DNA from: Casuarius casuarius
Taxonomy: Eukaryota > Chordata > Aves > Casuariiformes > Casuariidae
DNA length: 64,000 nt
Assembly (NCBI GenBank): GCA_003342895.1
Contig: PTFA01000009.1
Coordinates: 8,700,677 to 8,764,676, forward strand
Reading direction: 5' to 3'
This document shows positions 36,291 to 47,215 of this stretch, piece by piece; within the stretch, counting starts at the first letter, position 1; each line of letters opens with the position of its first letter. A program made the translations under genes and the position numbers. The notes under the pieces were generated by a model. That model was not told the origin of the DNA and did not search any database. It saw nothing but the letters and a program-made list of their open reading frames with translations.

Positions 36291-39200
36291 ACCTACTTTC
36301 AGCAAATACAGAATTGTTATTTGCAACCAGAAGATGGCTCTGTAATCAAGCTGGGCAAGCTGAAACCATAGAGATGCAGCATTCAAAAATTTTTCTTTTA
36401 TCACTTCAGTCCCCTTCTCCTTCAGGGGAGAAAGTTCAGTTACTATAAGCTGTGGTTTTATAAAATCAGAGATCTTCTCTTATTTTCGTTCTTTTTTTTC
36501 TTGCATGATGAAGACTCCTTTTCCCCGAAGTCCTCTGCTTTTTTAGGATAGGACACATACACAAAAGAGCAGTGTGGTGGTTTTAACCTGCTTCTACTGA
36601 ATTCAGTTGGTGCCTCACTGCTGATTTCAGTGGGAGCTGATTTAAGCCAAATATAAACCCACTGGAAGATCCTTTCTTTAAATCTTCTAGGGTGGTTTAT
36701 GGATATTAGGTTCCTACACGTGTCATTCTGTTGTGATTTGATTTTCTTTTTAATGATTGTGAAAAAGCAGTAAATGACCGGTCTTTGACATTACATGGGG
36801 ACTTTGTCCAGAAAAGGTGCTGAAAATGACAGGGCATAATTTTCCTGTCTAGAATAGGATAGCTGACTGTTGGTATTTTTGTATTGTGTAACACTATGAG
36901 GAAGAATATATATCACAGACTGTCTCATATTTGTCTGTGCCCCGTTGAGAAGTGAACAACAGCTGTAGCACTATTTTAAAAGGATGCATGGACTAACTTC
37001 TAATGTCCCTGACATAAACCGCTGAACAAATCCAACATTTGCAAAAGCTAACTTTTTTTTTCCTGAAAGGAGAGGTTAACTGGCAAAAATTTCAGAGAAA
37101 TCAATGAAGTAACACCATTGTGAGCCTCAGGTTAAATCAAAACAATGCCTGACATATCTTTATGTGGTATTTACTTTGAATTACTACTGTAAAACAAAAA
37201 GAAGGAAATTATAGGTGCTGTCTACTTTAAGAGATTTTTAAATGTGGAAACAAATTGCTTGTCGTGCACATTCTCAGTTTTTTCCTGCTGTGATAATTAT
37301 TTTAAAATTTCACAATACTGATTATAGGGAACTGCTGAGTGTTTTCCTTTCTCTAAGAGAACATGGCAGAGGCAAGAGAAAAAAACCTTCCCAATTATTT
37401 GGGTTTACATTAATATAATAATTGACACTTAGCCAGTTTTGCCTGTTTACCCTGTTTTCAAATATTGAAATATAGGCCTAGTTAAATACTATTTTGTTCT
37501 ATTTTTATGCTCGTTGAAATCCATTCCAGTGTCACTTCTGTGGAGTTATAATGCAATGAAACTGGAGTAATGCAGTAGTGAATGAGGTCGATTTGCTTTT
37601 ACGCACATGGAGCCTTTTAAAATTCCATTTATCAGATAGAAAGGCAATACTTTTATTTTGTTTTTTGTTTTTTATCGTTTTTTACTGGTGCTCCGTGTTA
37701 CTAAATGGAATTTATCCTGAAGTGCATGTCCTGAAGGGTAGGTGGAACTGCAAGGCTCTCAGGCTGCATGCTGCCTTATAATTCATTCATTGCATGATGA
37801 ACTTGCAGCCCTCCAGGTGGTGTGACACAATATTATAATACATAATGTTCCTGAGTACTGGATTTTCATTTGGTGCTCTGATTTATCTGACAGATGCAGG
37901 GGAAAAAAAACACATGTAGCTAGAAAAATCCCTACTGACTACACATAAGCGACTGCTAAAATGCACAGGTTATTTCAGTTAACTCTGACATTAACTTATG
38001 TTGGAAATGTTCCCTTCTGATTTGGCCTTCTCTGGTGAAATAAGATGGTTTAGTGTTTTATTTCTGAGCCTGCTTCCTGTAATTGTGCTCTCCCAAAACA
38101 AATGTATCTCAGATCTCAGTATCAACCGCTTTCACAGAAGATGTGTGCAATAACTCTTTTTGAAGCAGCAGGTTGTCTTTGCTCTCACAGAAGTTACAGA
38201 ATGATAGATAGGCTCTACAAAAGATACCATTTATTTGTAATCTCAGAATAGATGCAGGATGGTAGATGCTTTTCCGCTAAAACTTGAATTGGATGGAAAA
38301 TGCTGGTAGTGTTGGGCCAATGCTTTTCAACACCCCTTAAGGTTAAGCCTGTAATTGATACAATTCAAAGAAAGTTAAATGAAGACAATGGGGCATCTTC
38401 ATTCCACACTCCCTCAAATATCACCGGAAAGCTCATGTTAATAGAACTGGTATTTTGTCAGTCTTTCACTAGAAAAGAACTGCAACTGACTCATCTATAA
38501 TATTTTTTCATTAATGTTCATATATATTAATAATACACTCATACACGAAAGGTAATTGCTGCAAGTTTATGTCCATAAGAATGTATGTCAGCAATTCATC
38601 CTTTCAGTTAGTGCAGTGTCTTGGTGGTGTGGTAGTCTAAAATGCCTTCAGTAGGTTTCTCTGTCATATACTGCCAGTGAAATCACTGTATTTTTCATAA
38701 TCTAAACTCAAACTGTAGGTGCTAGTTTGAAATAATTATATTTCTGCTCCTCCCTGTTTCCTTCATAATTTATATTATGCTTTCTTCTGGTGACAGAAAA
38801 GAGGGTCACTGATGAAAAATGAGAAGGTGCTATAGGAGGATCTGTTTTTCTCTCATATCAGACCTACAGCTAGCTATACGAATCTAGCAAATTCAGTGGA
38901 TTACTCTGCACCTGCTTTAAAAGGTGCTCATATGACATTCAGTTTACAGAGATATTCAATATGGATAAATAGACAACATGCAACAGGCTTTAGCCGATCA
39001 GAACACAGAAAAATGACATTTTATCCTCTCAAAAATCCATTCAGATCGTCACCGATTGTTACTGGCATGTTCAGTCTGATCCACAGAAAACAACAGACTT
39101 ACAGGATAAATTAATTTGTTCCTCTAAAAGGGCTAATACATCACTGCTGTTCTACAGTGGCTCTCAAGTTAATTTCTGGTCAAACTGGGACACAGTTTAG

Positions 39201-42182
39201 GTAAGGTATTACACCTGCTGGCAGGGTCAAATGCGACCTTTTAATCCTCATGAGATACTAACTTTTTTCATTCAGACTGCAGATCAGCCATTTATTGACT
39301 GCTCTTTTCATTCTGTAATATGGAAGAGTGCTTATGTACAGCAGAGAGAATTGCAGAAAGCAGATGTTATGGTTATTGAACACCTTCAATTCAATTCAAA
39401 GTAATACGGATTCTATTACTGCAAAAGCTGAGGCCTTTGTAAACAAGGTATACATAGGTACATGTACAGCTATTGCTAATGCCTGTTTTCTTATTAAACA
39501 CCTGCTCAAAAATGTATCAGACAGCTAGCTTGTATCAAGAATAGCAATTGCCATTTTTTCCTGGTTTATGTAGCTGTATTGCCTAATTGGAAGCATTTAG
39601 GTTCTGAAGTTCTTACCATTAGTAAGAAATCATTCTCGAAGCTTTGCCATCTCCATGGTAACTGGCCTACATATATTAAGCATTTTGATACAACACCAAT
39701 GTTTGATAGCATTGTTAATTTGAGATAATAATTTAATGTATCCGTGTTTTATACTGGAGTTTACATGTTTTATCTTTTTGCTATAATCATGAGAAATCTT
39801 TGATGCTGAATAATGGCTTGATAATGCACAGCGAAACAACTATCCACAGGATGAATTAGCATGAACTAAGGAATGCACAGTTAAGCTTTAAAAAGACAGG
39901 ACATGAAAGCACTAAATTATTTAGCTCATATAGTGTGATGCTTTTGTGGGTCTAGGTAAGCTCTTCTACTTTTAAAAGAATTCAGTAGAATCTTTTCCAA
40001 TTATATAAATGTTGAAAGGCCAAATTCACCCTTCTCAGGCAGACTTCACAGAATAAGAAGATGAGATCACCTAAGCCAGAGGTGTTTTTTTCTAGCAAAA
40101 TTTTCAGAGTAGGGTTTGAGGCAGAACCAGAACTTGTCAGGGACACCAGATGTGGCGCCCAGTATTGCAGAGATTTATTGTTCTCTGATACTGTTCTCTT
40201 TTGTGTCAGGTCTCATAAGAAGGTGCCCAAGCTGAGCTCTACTCCATGCAGGGGGATAGAGGCATGGCCCAGGTAAGCATTCATCGTGTTTGATACCAAT
40301 TAGTTACCTTCCTAACAATCCCGCAAAAAAATCCCCAACAAAAGTTCTAACAGACTGGCACAGAGATGGCCCTGTCCTCAGCAAAAGTCCTTTCAGCTAT
40401 GCCTGTGGGTGAAGAAAAGCCACATTAGGTTCATACAGCTACGCCAAAGAAATGAGCTATGCTTCTGGGTAAAAAACCAATACAGATTGCTTTCCCAAGG
40501 GCAGGGAGAGAGTCTGGAACCCAGCTAGAGGCACCAGTCTTTTCCTGAAGCTAAACCATTATGTATTCCCTTTTACATGTGGCCGTGAAAAAGCCTGGTT
40601 GATCTCATATCCATATCCTTATCTGTATCTTTCTGAAGGAGCTTGCAAACAATGTGGACAGTATAGTGGAAATGTGAAATATTACCCTGCTTCAAACTGT
40701 ATTAATCTTTCCTGAATTTTTCAGTATATTTGTTATTAATGCCATTGTAGAGCAAAGGCTTTGTGTTGGTCAGGGGTGGAGATGAGAAGAAAACACAGCA
40801 GTTTTACAAATAGATTCTGCAAACTGTAGTTCAAAAGAGATGACATCTTCTGTAATTGCAGATGAGTATTTTCTTATTTATTTTCTGCCAGAAATATATT
40901 AAATTACACTCACTGCCCCTAGCTAGTCTTTAAGCCTTTTTTTCTTATTGGCCAGAATCCCATTCCCAGCAATCCTTTAAATTCCTCATTTTTCATGCAA
41001 CTACCTTGATTATCTATGCTGTTAGAGTGCTCAGTGGCTTTTCATTGGTAGAACTGATCCCAAGAGTGTAATTGTTTTTATTACATTTCACAGACGTGTG
41101 GGTAGAACAGTTCTTCCTCTTTGGAGGTCCGAGAGAAATGATCTATTTACTTCCTCCTAAATGGAGGATAATTCTGTTTTTGCTTGGCACTGAAACTTTT
41201 CTGTCAGACACCTTGCTGGAGACAATGCTATGAAAGCCAGACTTTTAGTAGACTTGAACATTTTCTGCAGTTCCTCATTGAAATATTGAATTAGATCTGA
41301 AATGATTTTCTTCTGCACTGGTGTCATTTTAAGAGTACTATATGCCAGGGCCTTTGATGCCAAATTTCATCCCACAGTGAATTCTTACATATAAACTTTC
41401 AAAAGCGAATTTTACAATAGGCATACTAACTGGCCCTTGGCTCCAGTGGTGCTGCTTGCAGGCTCAGTCAAAAAGCAGGCTCGATGGGTATAGGACCGTA
41501 AGAACACAGGCTTTTCAGATGGAAACCTTAAAGCTTCTCTGTAGTTTCTACTCCCCCAAAGCTGCATTCTGCTCTTGGCAAATGTATGTTAAGAGGATGA
41601 GTAGACCTCTTATTAGGAAATGTGAATGAAATGAGGAGTGTATCGTGCTGATTAAAACCCAGGCATTTCTTTATATTGTGGCTGATAAACTAAAATCATT
41701 TGGTGAGCTGGGGATTGGGAATGGATGAAGACAACTGTCTAATTGAGTGCTTTTTTAAAATCACTTTGAAAATACCTGTGACTCTTGCTTCCTCTGAGCT
41801 TTCGTGCTTTTAAACTGTAATCATTTTTGACTTGGTACAATCTCACTGAAATCAGTGGAGACTTTATAATTAAAATAATTATAGTGTTTAGATCTGGACC
41901 CAAATTCTTCATGGTTAGTAAAATATTAGAAATCTTTGTGTAGTTTTCACGTGAGTTTTCATTCCAGAAAGGTACAGAAATTCTGGAAATGTGACTGTTT
42001 TCCTAGTAGATGTATAAATGACATCATGTGACCTTTGTGACCAACCTTAGGACACAAAGAGCTTGTTCTGAACTGTGAAAAATTTAGGCAGTAGTTGATC
42101 CAATCAGTAGTTCATGACCTTCCTATCACCTGAAACCACTCATTCACAAACTTCATTTTTCTTTAAAAAATACAATATTTGA

Positions 42183-42247
42183 CAAAGTTTGTAAAAACCT
42201 AGGTTCCTTTATTAAGAATTCATAGTTAATAGAAAGGACAAACTTTG
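42183..42247. repeat. Imperfect nested stem-loop
   Basis: Outer arms caaagtttgt (42183-42192) and acaaactttg (42238-42247) are exact complements. Inside them, cctttattaa (42206-42215) pairs with ttaata-ga-aagg (42226-42237), allowing a 2-nt bulge. The two stems are offset by unpaired bases on the left side. No small-RNA family is recognised. Confidence 0.5.
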
Positions 42248-44134
42248 CTAAGTATATTGTTTGCTTCAAATTGTTTGTTCCAATATGAAAAAACAAAAAC
42301 CAAAGAAGCTTCTACTGGATTAACTAAGACACACTCTCCAAGTTTTCTTTCGCCTTTCTGGTTAGATATATGTATATAAAGGTTAAGACAGAACTTTGGA
42401 ACTTCAGTACCAACTTTTTAGATCTACTGAGTGGAAAACACTAAATAAATAATGTATAAAAAATTGCAGCATATTTATCATGGGATTGTGAGGCAGTTTA
42501 ATCTATAATATGAAAGATGGGACTCTTGTCCAGTTCCAGTAAGGCCAAACTAACTGCCCTTGCTTACAGTAACTGGTAAAGAGTATGATATAAATGGTTA
42601 GCATACATCAAGATGATGTACGGTATAGCCATGCAGCAGCCTGTAGTTTGCAGTCTTTGTCTCTGTTGCATACGTTCTGTGGCTTAAAAATTATGCTCAA
42701 TATTAATACAACTTCCATAGGGAATAGAAATAAAATGCTATAACTAAGTAATGCAAATATGTTTATGAACTCATTTTCTTTCCAACATGTCATATTAATA
42801 ATTACCATCATTCTTTCATTTAATATTTAAAAACCACAAAGAATTATGTCTAGAATCTACACCTATTACAAATGACATTTAGCTAAATCATAAAATAATC
42901 TGGAGTATTACTACATTGTTTATTTCTGTTAAAAAGATTCAAATCTGAAACTTAGCAAGATCATTTCTGACTTGACAGTCTTAAAAGCAGATGTGGTCAC
43001 AGAGTGGGGCATATTCACATCTAACGTTAGTCTCACAATATCTTATGCTTATGTATATCTGCTGATTAGAATTTACATGGTGCACTCCTTAGAGATAAAG
43101 GTGCAGCATCAATGCTACACTTCCTGTAGGCACCCACACTGCGGGGCACCACTGGTAGAGGTAGTCCTGCTCGGTTTGCTCCTACTCCTGCCATTTCCTT
43201 TCAGACGGATTAGCAAGAACGCAACCGCAACAGGGGCTGGTTCCGACTGCTGAACTGCTTTTGCTTTCTGTAAAAAGGATAGATTTTTTTTTGATGTGTG
43301 AACAAGGTGGAAGAGGAGGAGGGAAGAGCTAAGACGCCCTTGGTGTTAGACTGCTGTTGCAGCAAGTTGGTGGAATGTGAAAGCAAACCCTAAGTGTGTG
43401 CTGTGTATGTATAATGCATAAAAACAAAATGACCCAATGTTGTGAAAACTACAGAAAACACAGCTGAATATTTCGCTTCAAAAAGGGTGATTCTACAACT
43501 TTCTTTTTTCTATAAAATGGATGAAAAATCTTCCCCTGAAGTGAATCGTTGCTATCCCATCTTTGTAGTATGGTTCATTTTAGTACCTAGTGAAACAGAG
43601 CAGAGAATTCCACTTTGCAAACAATGTTGAGCTTTCAAGTTTTGTATCTTGTCCCACACAGTATTTTTGATGTCAGATATTTGTCAGGAGAAAAGAAAGC
43701 AAAACAGCCAATAGTTCAGAGTCGGGGAGACTCGGCGAGATCATGGACTTTGTTATGTTTTGATTCTGCTATAATAATTCATTTTCAAATTGCAAAACTG
43801 CCTTTTTCAATACATTATGGAGGGTGAAACTGTCTGAGAAAAGAATGAGGACATGACCAGCAAATGCTGATATAAAAAATGAAGAGGATTTTTACAGATT
43901 TTTGACACTACAGCTGCTTGCTGTTTGTGACAAAATACTGGCCTTTTAAACTCATTTGTGCTGTAGATATTCAAATTTAGATATGTAAAAATTAGGATCA
44001 AACACAATGTGCATACTGCCAAGCAGAATGTAACATGACTAAGAACCAACAAAATAAACAAAAAATAAATTGGTTGTGAAAAATGTAAAGAAAATCATCA
44101 CAGAAAAACGTTTAGGAATGTTTAATTGCAATTA

Positions 44135-44701
44135 AAGGCCAATGGTATCCTGGGCTGCCCTCTGCTCAGCGCTGGTGAGGCCACATCTGGAGTGCTGGGT
44201 CCAGTGCTGGGCTCCCCAGTGCGAGAGAGACATGGACATACTGGAGCGAGTCTGGCAAAGGGCTACTAAGATGATTAAGGGACTGAAGCATCTCTCATAT
44301 GAGGAAAGACTGAGAGAGCTGGGACTCTTCAGGCTGGAGAAGAGAAGACTGGGGGGGAGGGGGGATCCTATCAATGCGTTTAAATATCTAAAGGGAGGCT
44401 GTAAAGAGGGTGGGACTGGACTCTTTTCAGTGGTGCCCAGTGATGGGATGAGAGGCAACAGGCACAAACTGAAACACAACAAGGTTCGTCTGAACACAAG
44501 GAAGCACTTTTTTACTGTGAGAGTAACAGAGCACTGGAACAGGTTGCCCAGAGAGGTTATGGAGTCTCCATCCTTGGAGATGTTGGACACAATCCTGGGC
44601 AACATGCTCCGGGTGACCCTGCTTGAGCAAGGGGGTGGACCAGATGATCTCCAGAGGTCCCTTCCAGCCTCAACCATTCTTTGATTCTGTGATTCTGTAA
44701 T
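44135..44701 (+). mobile_element. CR1 LINE, best-preserved 3' fragment
   Basis: This plus-strand copy runs from ggccaatggtatcctgggct through the ORF2 tail to the 3' untranslated region (gaccagatgatctccagagg, cttccagcctcaaccattct). It ends in tandem octamers (gattctgt, gattctgt, aa). Compared with the family as I know it, the upstream part lacks the segment expected between cctgggctg and ccctctgctc, which suggests an internal deletion of a few tens of bases near 44159. A G7-A-G6 run at 44351-44364 replaces the usual mixed sequence. The element is 5'-truncated and has no poly(A), as is normal for CR1. Confidence 0.95.
44142..44684 (+). pseudogene. CR1 ORF2 C-terminal fragment, open
   Basis: One continuous 180-codon frame encodes the C-terminal region of the CR1 ORF2 protein. 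In order it shows SALVRPHLECWVQCWAPQ (about residues 9-26), MDILERVWQRATKMIKGL (31-48), SYEERLRELGLFRLEKRRLG, then INAFKYLKGGCKE, VVPSDGMRGNRHK, LNTRKHFFTVRVTEHWNRLP and ESPSLEML (to about 150). The RT core (the F/YxDD palm motif) and the endonuclease domain lie upstream in a complete element and are missing here, so the fragment has no catalytic capacity. The ATG at 44142 is incidental. The frame runs past the usual end of the family protein into the 3' UTR, closing at TGA 44682-44684. The complementary frame on the minus strand (44132-44677) is a shadow. Confidence 0.9.
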
Positions 44702-46005
44702 TTGGAACTGATCCTTGAAGGTGATTTATGATAACAACCCGTATAAAGTGCAGTGATGTTAAGGTGTAATTATTTTATTCACACTATTATTACTAAAGTT
44801 AACATTCATCATGCAAATTTTTCTAAAGTGCCAAAGGGAACCAGAACCCTGTTTCACACGGTACAGAACGAACTTATAGAGAATCTCCAACCCTGAGTAA
44901 TTGTTATTAATTAAAAAAAAAGACAATTCGGTATTTGTAATTACCTGTAAATGTTTAGGATTCACTTTTTGTAATGCAGGGCAGTGCCGCTGAGTGCAGA
45001 GTTTGCCCATACACTTCTGTCTTCATACCGGTGTTGTAAAGAGCCATGGGAAAGATGCTGAGCAGTGGAAGCCACCTCTTACCTGTTTCTCAGAGCCTGA
45101 GACGGGGTGGAGAGGATACGCAAGTATGTCACTTTGCTAGGATCACTTGCATACTTGACTGATACATGGAACAAAATAAGGGAAACTAAGTTTCAAAGGA
45201 GAAATCAACTAGGAATATGAAGTAAGAATTCCATTAAGAATACACAGCTGCAATGATGCTACCATCTGTAAAAAAACAACAGTCAACTTGGATGGGAGAT
45301 TTTTCTGCCCTGTGTTTAATGAATAAGGGTAGTAGCATGACCATGCTTCCTGCTATGACCTCTTATAGAAGTTAGCTCTCTTACTTGAGGCACCGGATAG
45401 TTTGTTTCTGCTTGCTGCTTAGGAAATCTGTTCCAGGTTGAAGCCAAAAAGCAGTGATTACAAACCTAAGAGTAAATCATAATTCTGGCAGTTAGCTTTT
45501 TTTCCAAAATAACATATCATTTTATTTTATGACTTGTTCCATCAAATAACATGGAAGATGCTAATACAAGGTGATATTTGTCACAATACATCATCCTGGA
45601 GATTGACAAGAATCAAAAAGGGAAACAGCAAAGCAAACTACGTCCCTGAACTTATAATAGGATCTGCATGGGCAGAGAGCTAGTGATGTCAGAATACAAA
45701 TAAACATAAGAACGACAGCATTGATCATTTTGCAGGACTGGGACAAAGTATGTTGCAATGACATGACCAGTCAAAACTAGTTGTGAAAAGGAATTGTTAC
45801 AGTAAAGTGTGCACTATTTCTGTTGCTCACATTGAAAACAGTAAAAGTCCTTTGTAACTTATTTTATATAAGTAGCCTGCAAAGCATGAAACATACTCTA
45901 GCAATCCAGCTAATGCTATAAATATTTATATTCAGAATGAATTTAGCAACAGAGGGAGATAATACATTATAAAATATGAATACCGTTTCATTTTTTCATG
46001 GTAAT

Positions 46006-46029
46006 AATAGATGAAAAATTTCATCTATT
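46006..46029. repeat. Hairpin, 11-bp arms, 2-nt loop
   Basis: aatagatgaaa (46006-46016), aa, then tttcatctatt (46019-46029). The right arm overlaps a 10-bp direct repeat (tttcatctat, again from 46029), so the palindrome and tandem duplication are interlocked. Slippage or template switching is a likely origin. Confidence 0.8.
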
Positions 46030-47029
46030 TCATCTATTTCAAAAAAAGAGTTGATCAGTGAAACTCTTTGCATATTCTTGAGCTGAATTCTTTGGAGATG
46101 CACAGTCAATGAAGTTCCCCTTTATTTCTTTGTCTTTTAACTCTATGATCACTCCCATTTTAGCCATAGACATGGGAACACACAGCTGTAGCAGGTTTTT
46201 GTTATAAACAGCTGATTACAAAGCCAGTGAGGTGGTAAGGATGTGCAAAAATTATGTTTACTATGTTTAGAGGGTCCTATCCTCGTCTGTTATCTTTTTA
46301 AACCCATTTGTACCTTAGCCCTTCACAGGGAATTATAGAATTTAGATATGTGTTAGATGAAAAAATATCCATTTTTTTAAGCTAGCAATTCAATCATTTC
46401 CTTTTGTGCCCTTTAGAACTTGTATTGTGAGATAATTATCTGCATTTAACCATTTCATACCATTCTGGGAACCTCTCTCCATTGTGAACACTGATCACTT
46501 ACTGCTCAGTTACTGTTTTTTACCAGGAATTTATTTCACTAGAGAATCCTCCCTTCTGTTGCCTTGTAGTCTGTAGGGAAGGATCTTGCCAGAAAATGCA
46601 AGAACACTGAATTGACTGTATCACCCTTATTCACGTTTTTGCTGCCCCCTTCAAAAACAGATTCCTTAGCACTGACCTGGGGGGAGGGGAGGGAAGAAAG
46701 TAGTATTAACTCTTTTACTGTATAATATGTGCTTACAGATGATTTTCTATTCTAACGTTTTATTTTTTAGTATAGTTCCAGTTGTCTGATATGCAGATAA
46801 GATTTCTCTTAGTCTGTATGCCCTGGATCACCGCTGGAACCTTTTACTTTGAACAGTTTCACAATTTCCACCTGTCTTCCTACCAATGTGGATTTTAAGC
46901 AATATGTTAATAGTTCAGCAATAGAGCTCTTAAGCAGATAGCACCTGATCTTGGTTGTTTGTAACCGTTCAAATTATTGATCTGTTCTGAAGTATCTTCT
47001 GTTGACTCTTCCATAGTCAAGTCGTTTGC

Positions 47030-47215
47030 CCGTGTGTGCCCGTGGCAGCTTGGGTACGGTGCAGGTGGGGGCCCTGGGCTGCCCCAGCAGCCCTCAGCCC
47101 CTCAGTGCCCAGTGCCTTCACCCGCGGGCCCTGGCCCTCTCCTGGAGCTGTCCTGCAGCCGTGCCGGTGCCTGGCTCCTTCCCGTCCCCACGAGCTCATG
47201 TGCAGGGCTGGTTTT
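47030..47215. other. Small GC-rich patch, unidentified
   Basis: About 185 bases of GC-rich sequence with several CpG (gccccagcagccctcagccc, cacccgcgggccctgg, cagccgtgccggtgcctgg) are embedded in AT-rich DNA and end at ggctggttttacag. Open frames exist in three or more phases on both strands (46977-47318 plus, 47036-47302 plus, 47017-47199 minus), which argues against selection on any one of them. It could be an isolated exon, a small regulatory island or a GC-rich repeat relic. Confidence 0.45.

Larger units (their letters stand above)
26111..44134. other. Long unique AT-rich noncoding stretch
   Basis: Eighteen kilobases show no recognisable gene or long interspersed element by eye. Open frames are all under about 105 codons and unassignable. 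Listed separately are perfect palindromes at 28757-28776 and 32163-32183, microsatellite-like AT tracts near 33676-33716 and 35039-35077, and an imperfect stem-loop at 42183-42247. A hairpin with 8-bp arms (gccaagta/tacttggc) lies at 35005-35030 and a 14-bp palindrome at 36277-36290. Fragments resembling cactgaaatcagtggag recur (about 36620-36640 and 41846-41862) and may be remnants of an ancient amniote repeat. The low repeat density would fit a bird gene desert or a very large intron. Confidence 0.5.

Noticed and set aside
44132..44677. 181-codon minus-strand frame
   Set aside because: It is the antisense shadow of the CR1 ORF2 fragment on the plus strand.
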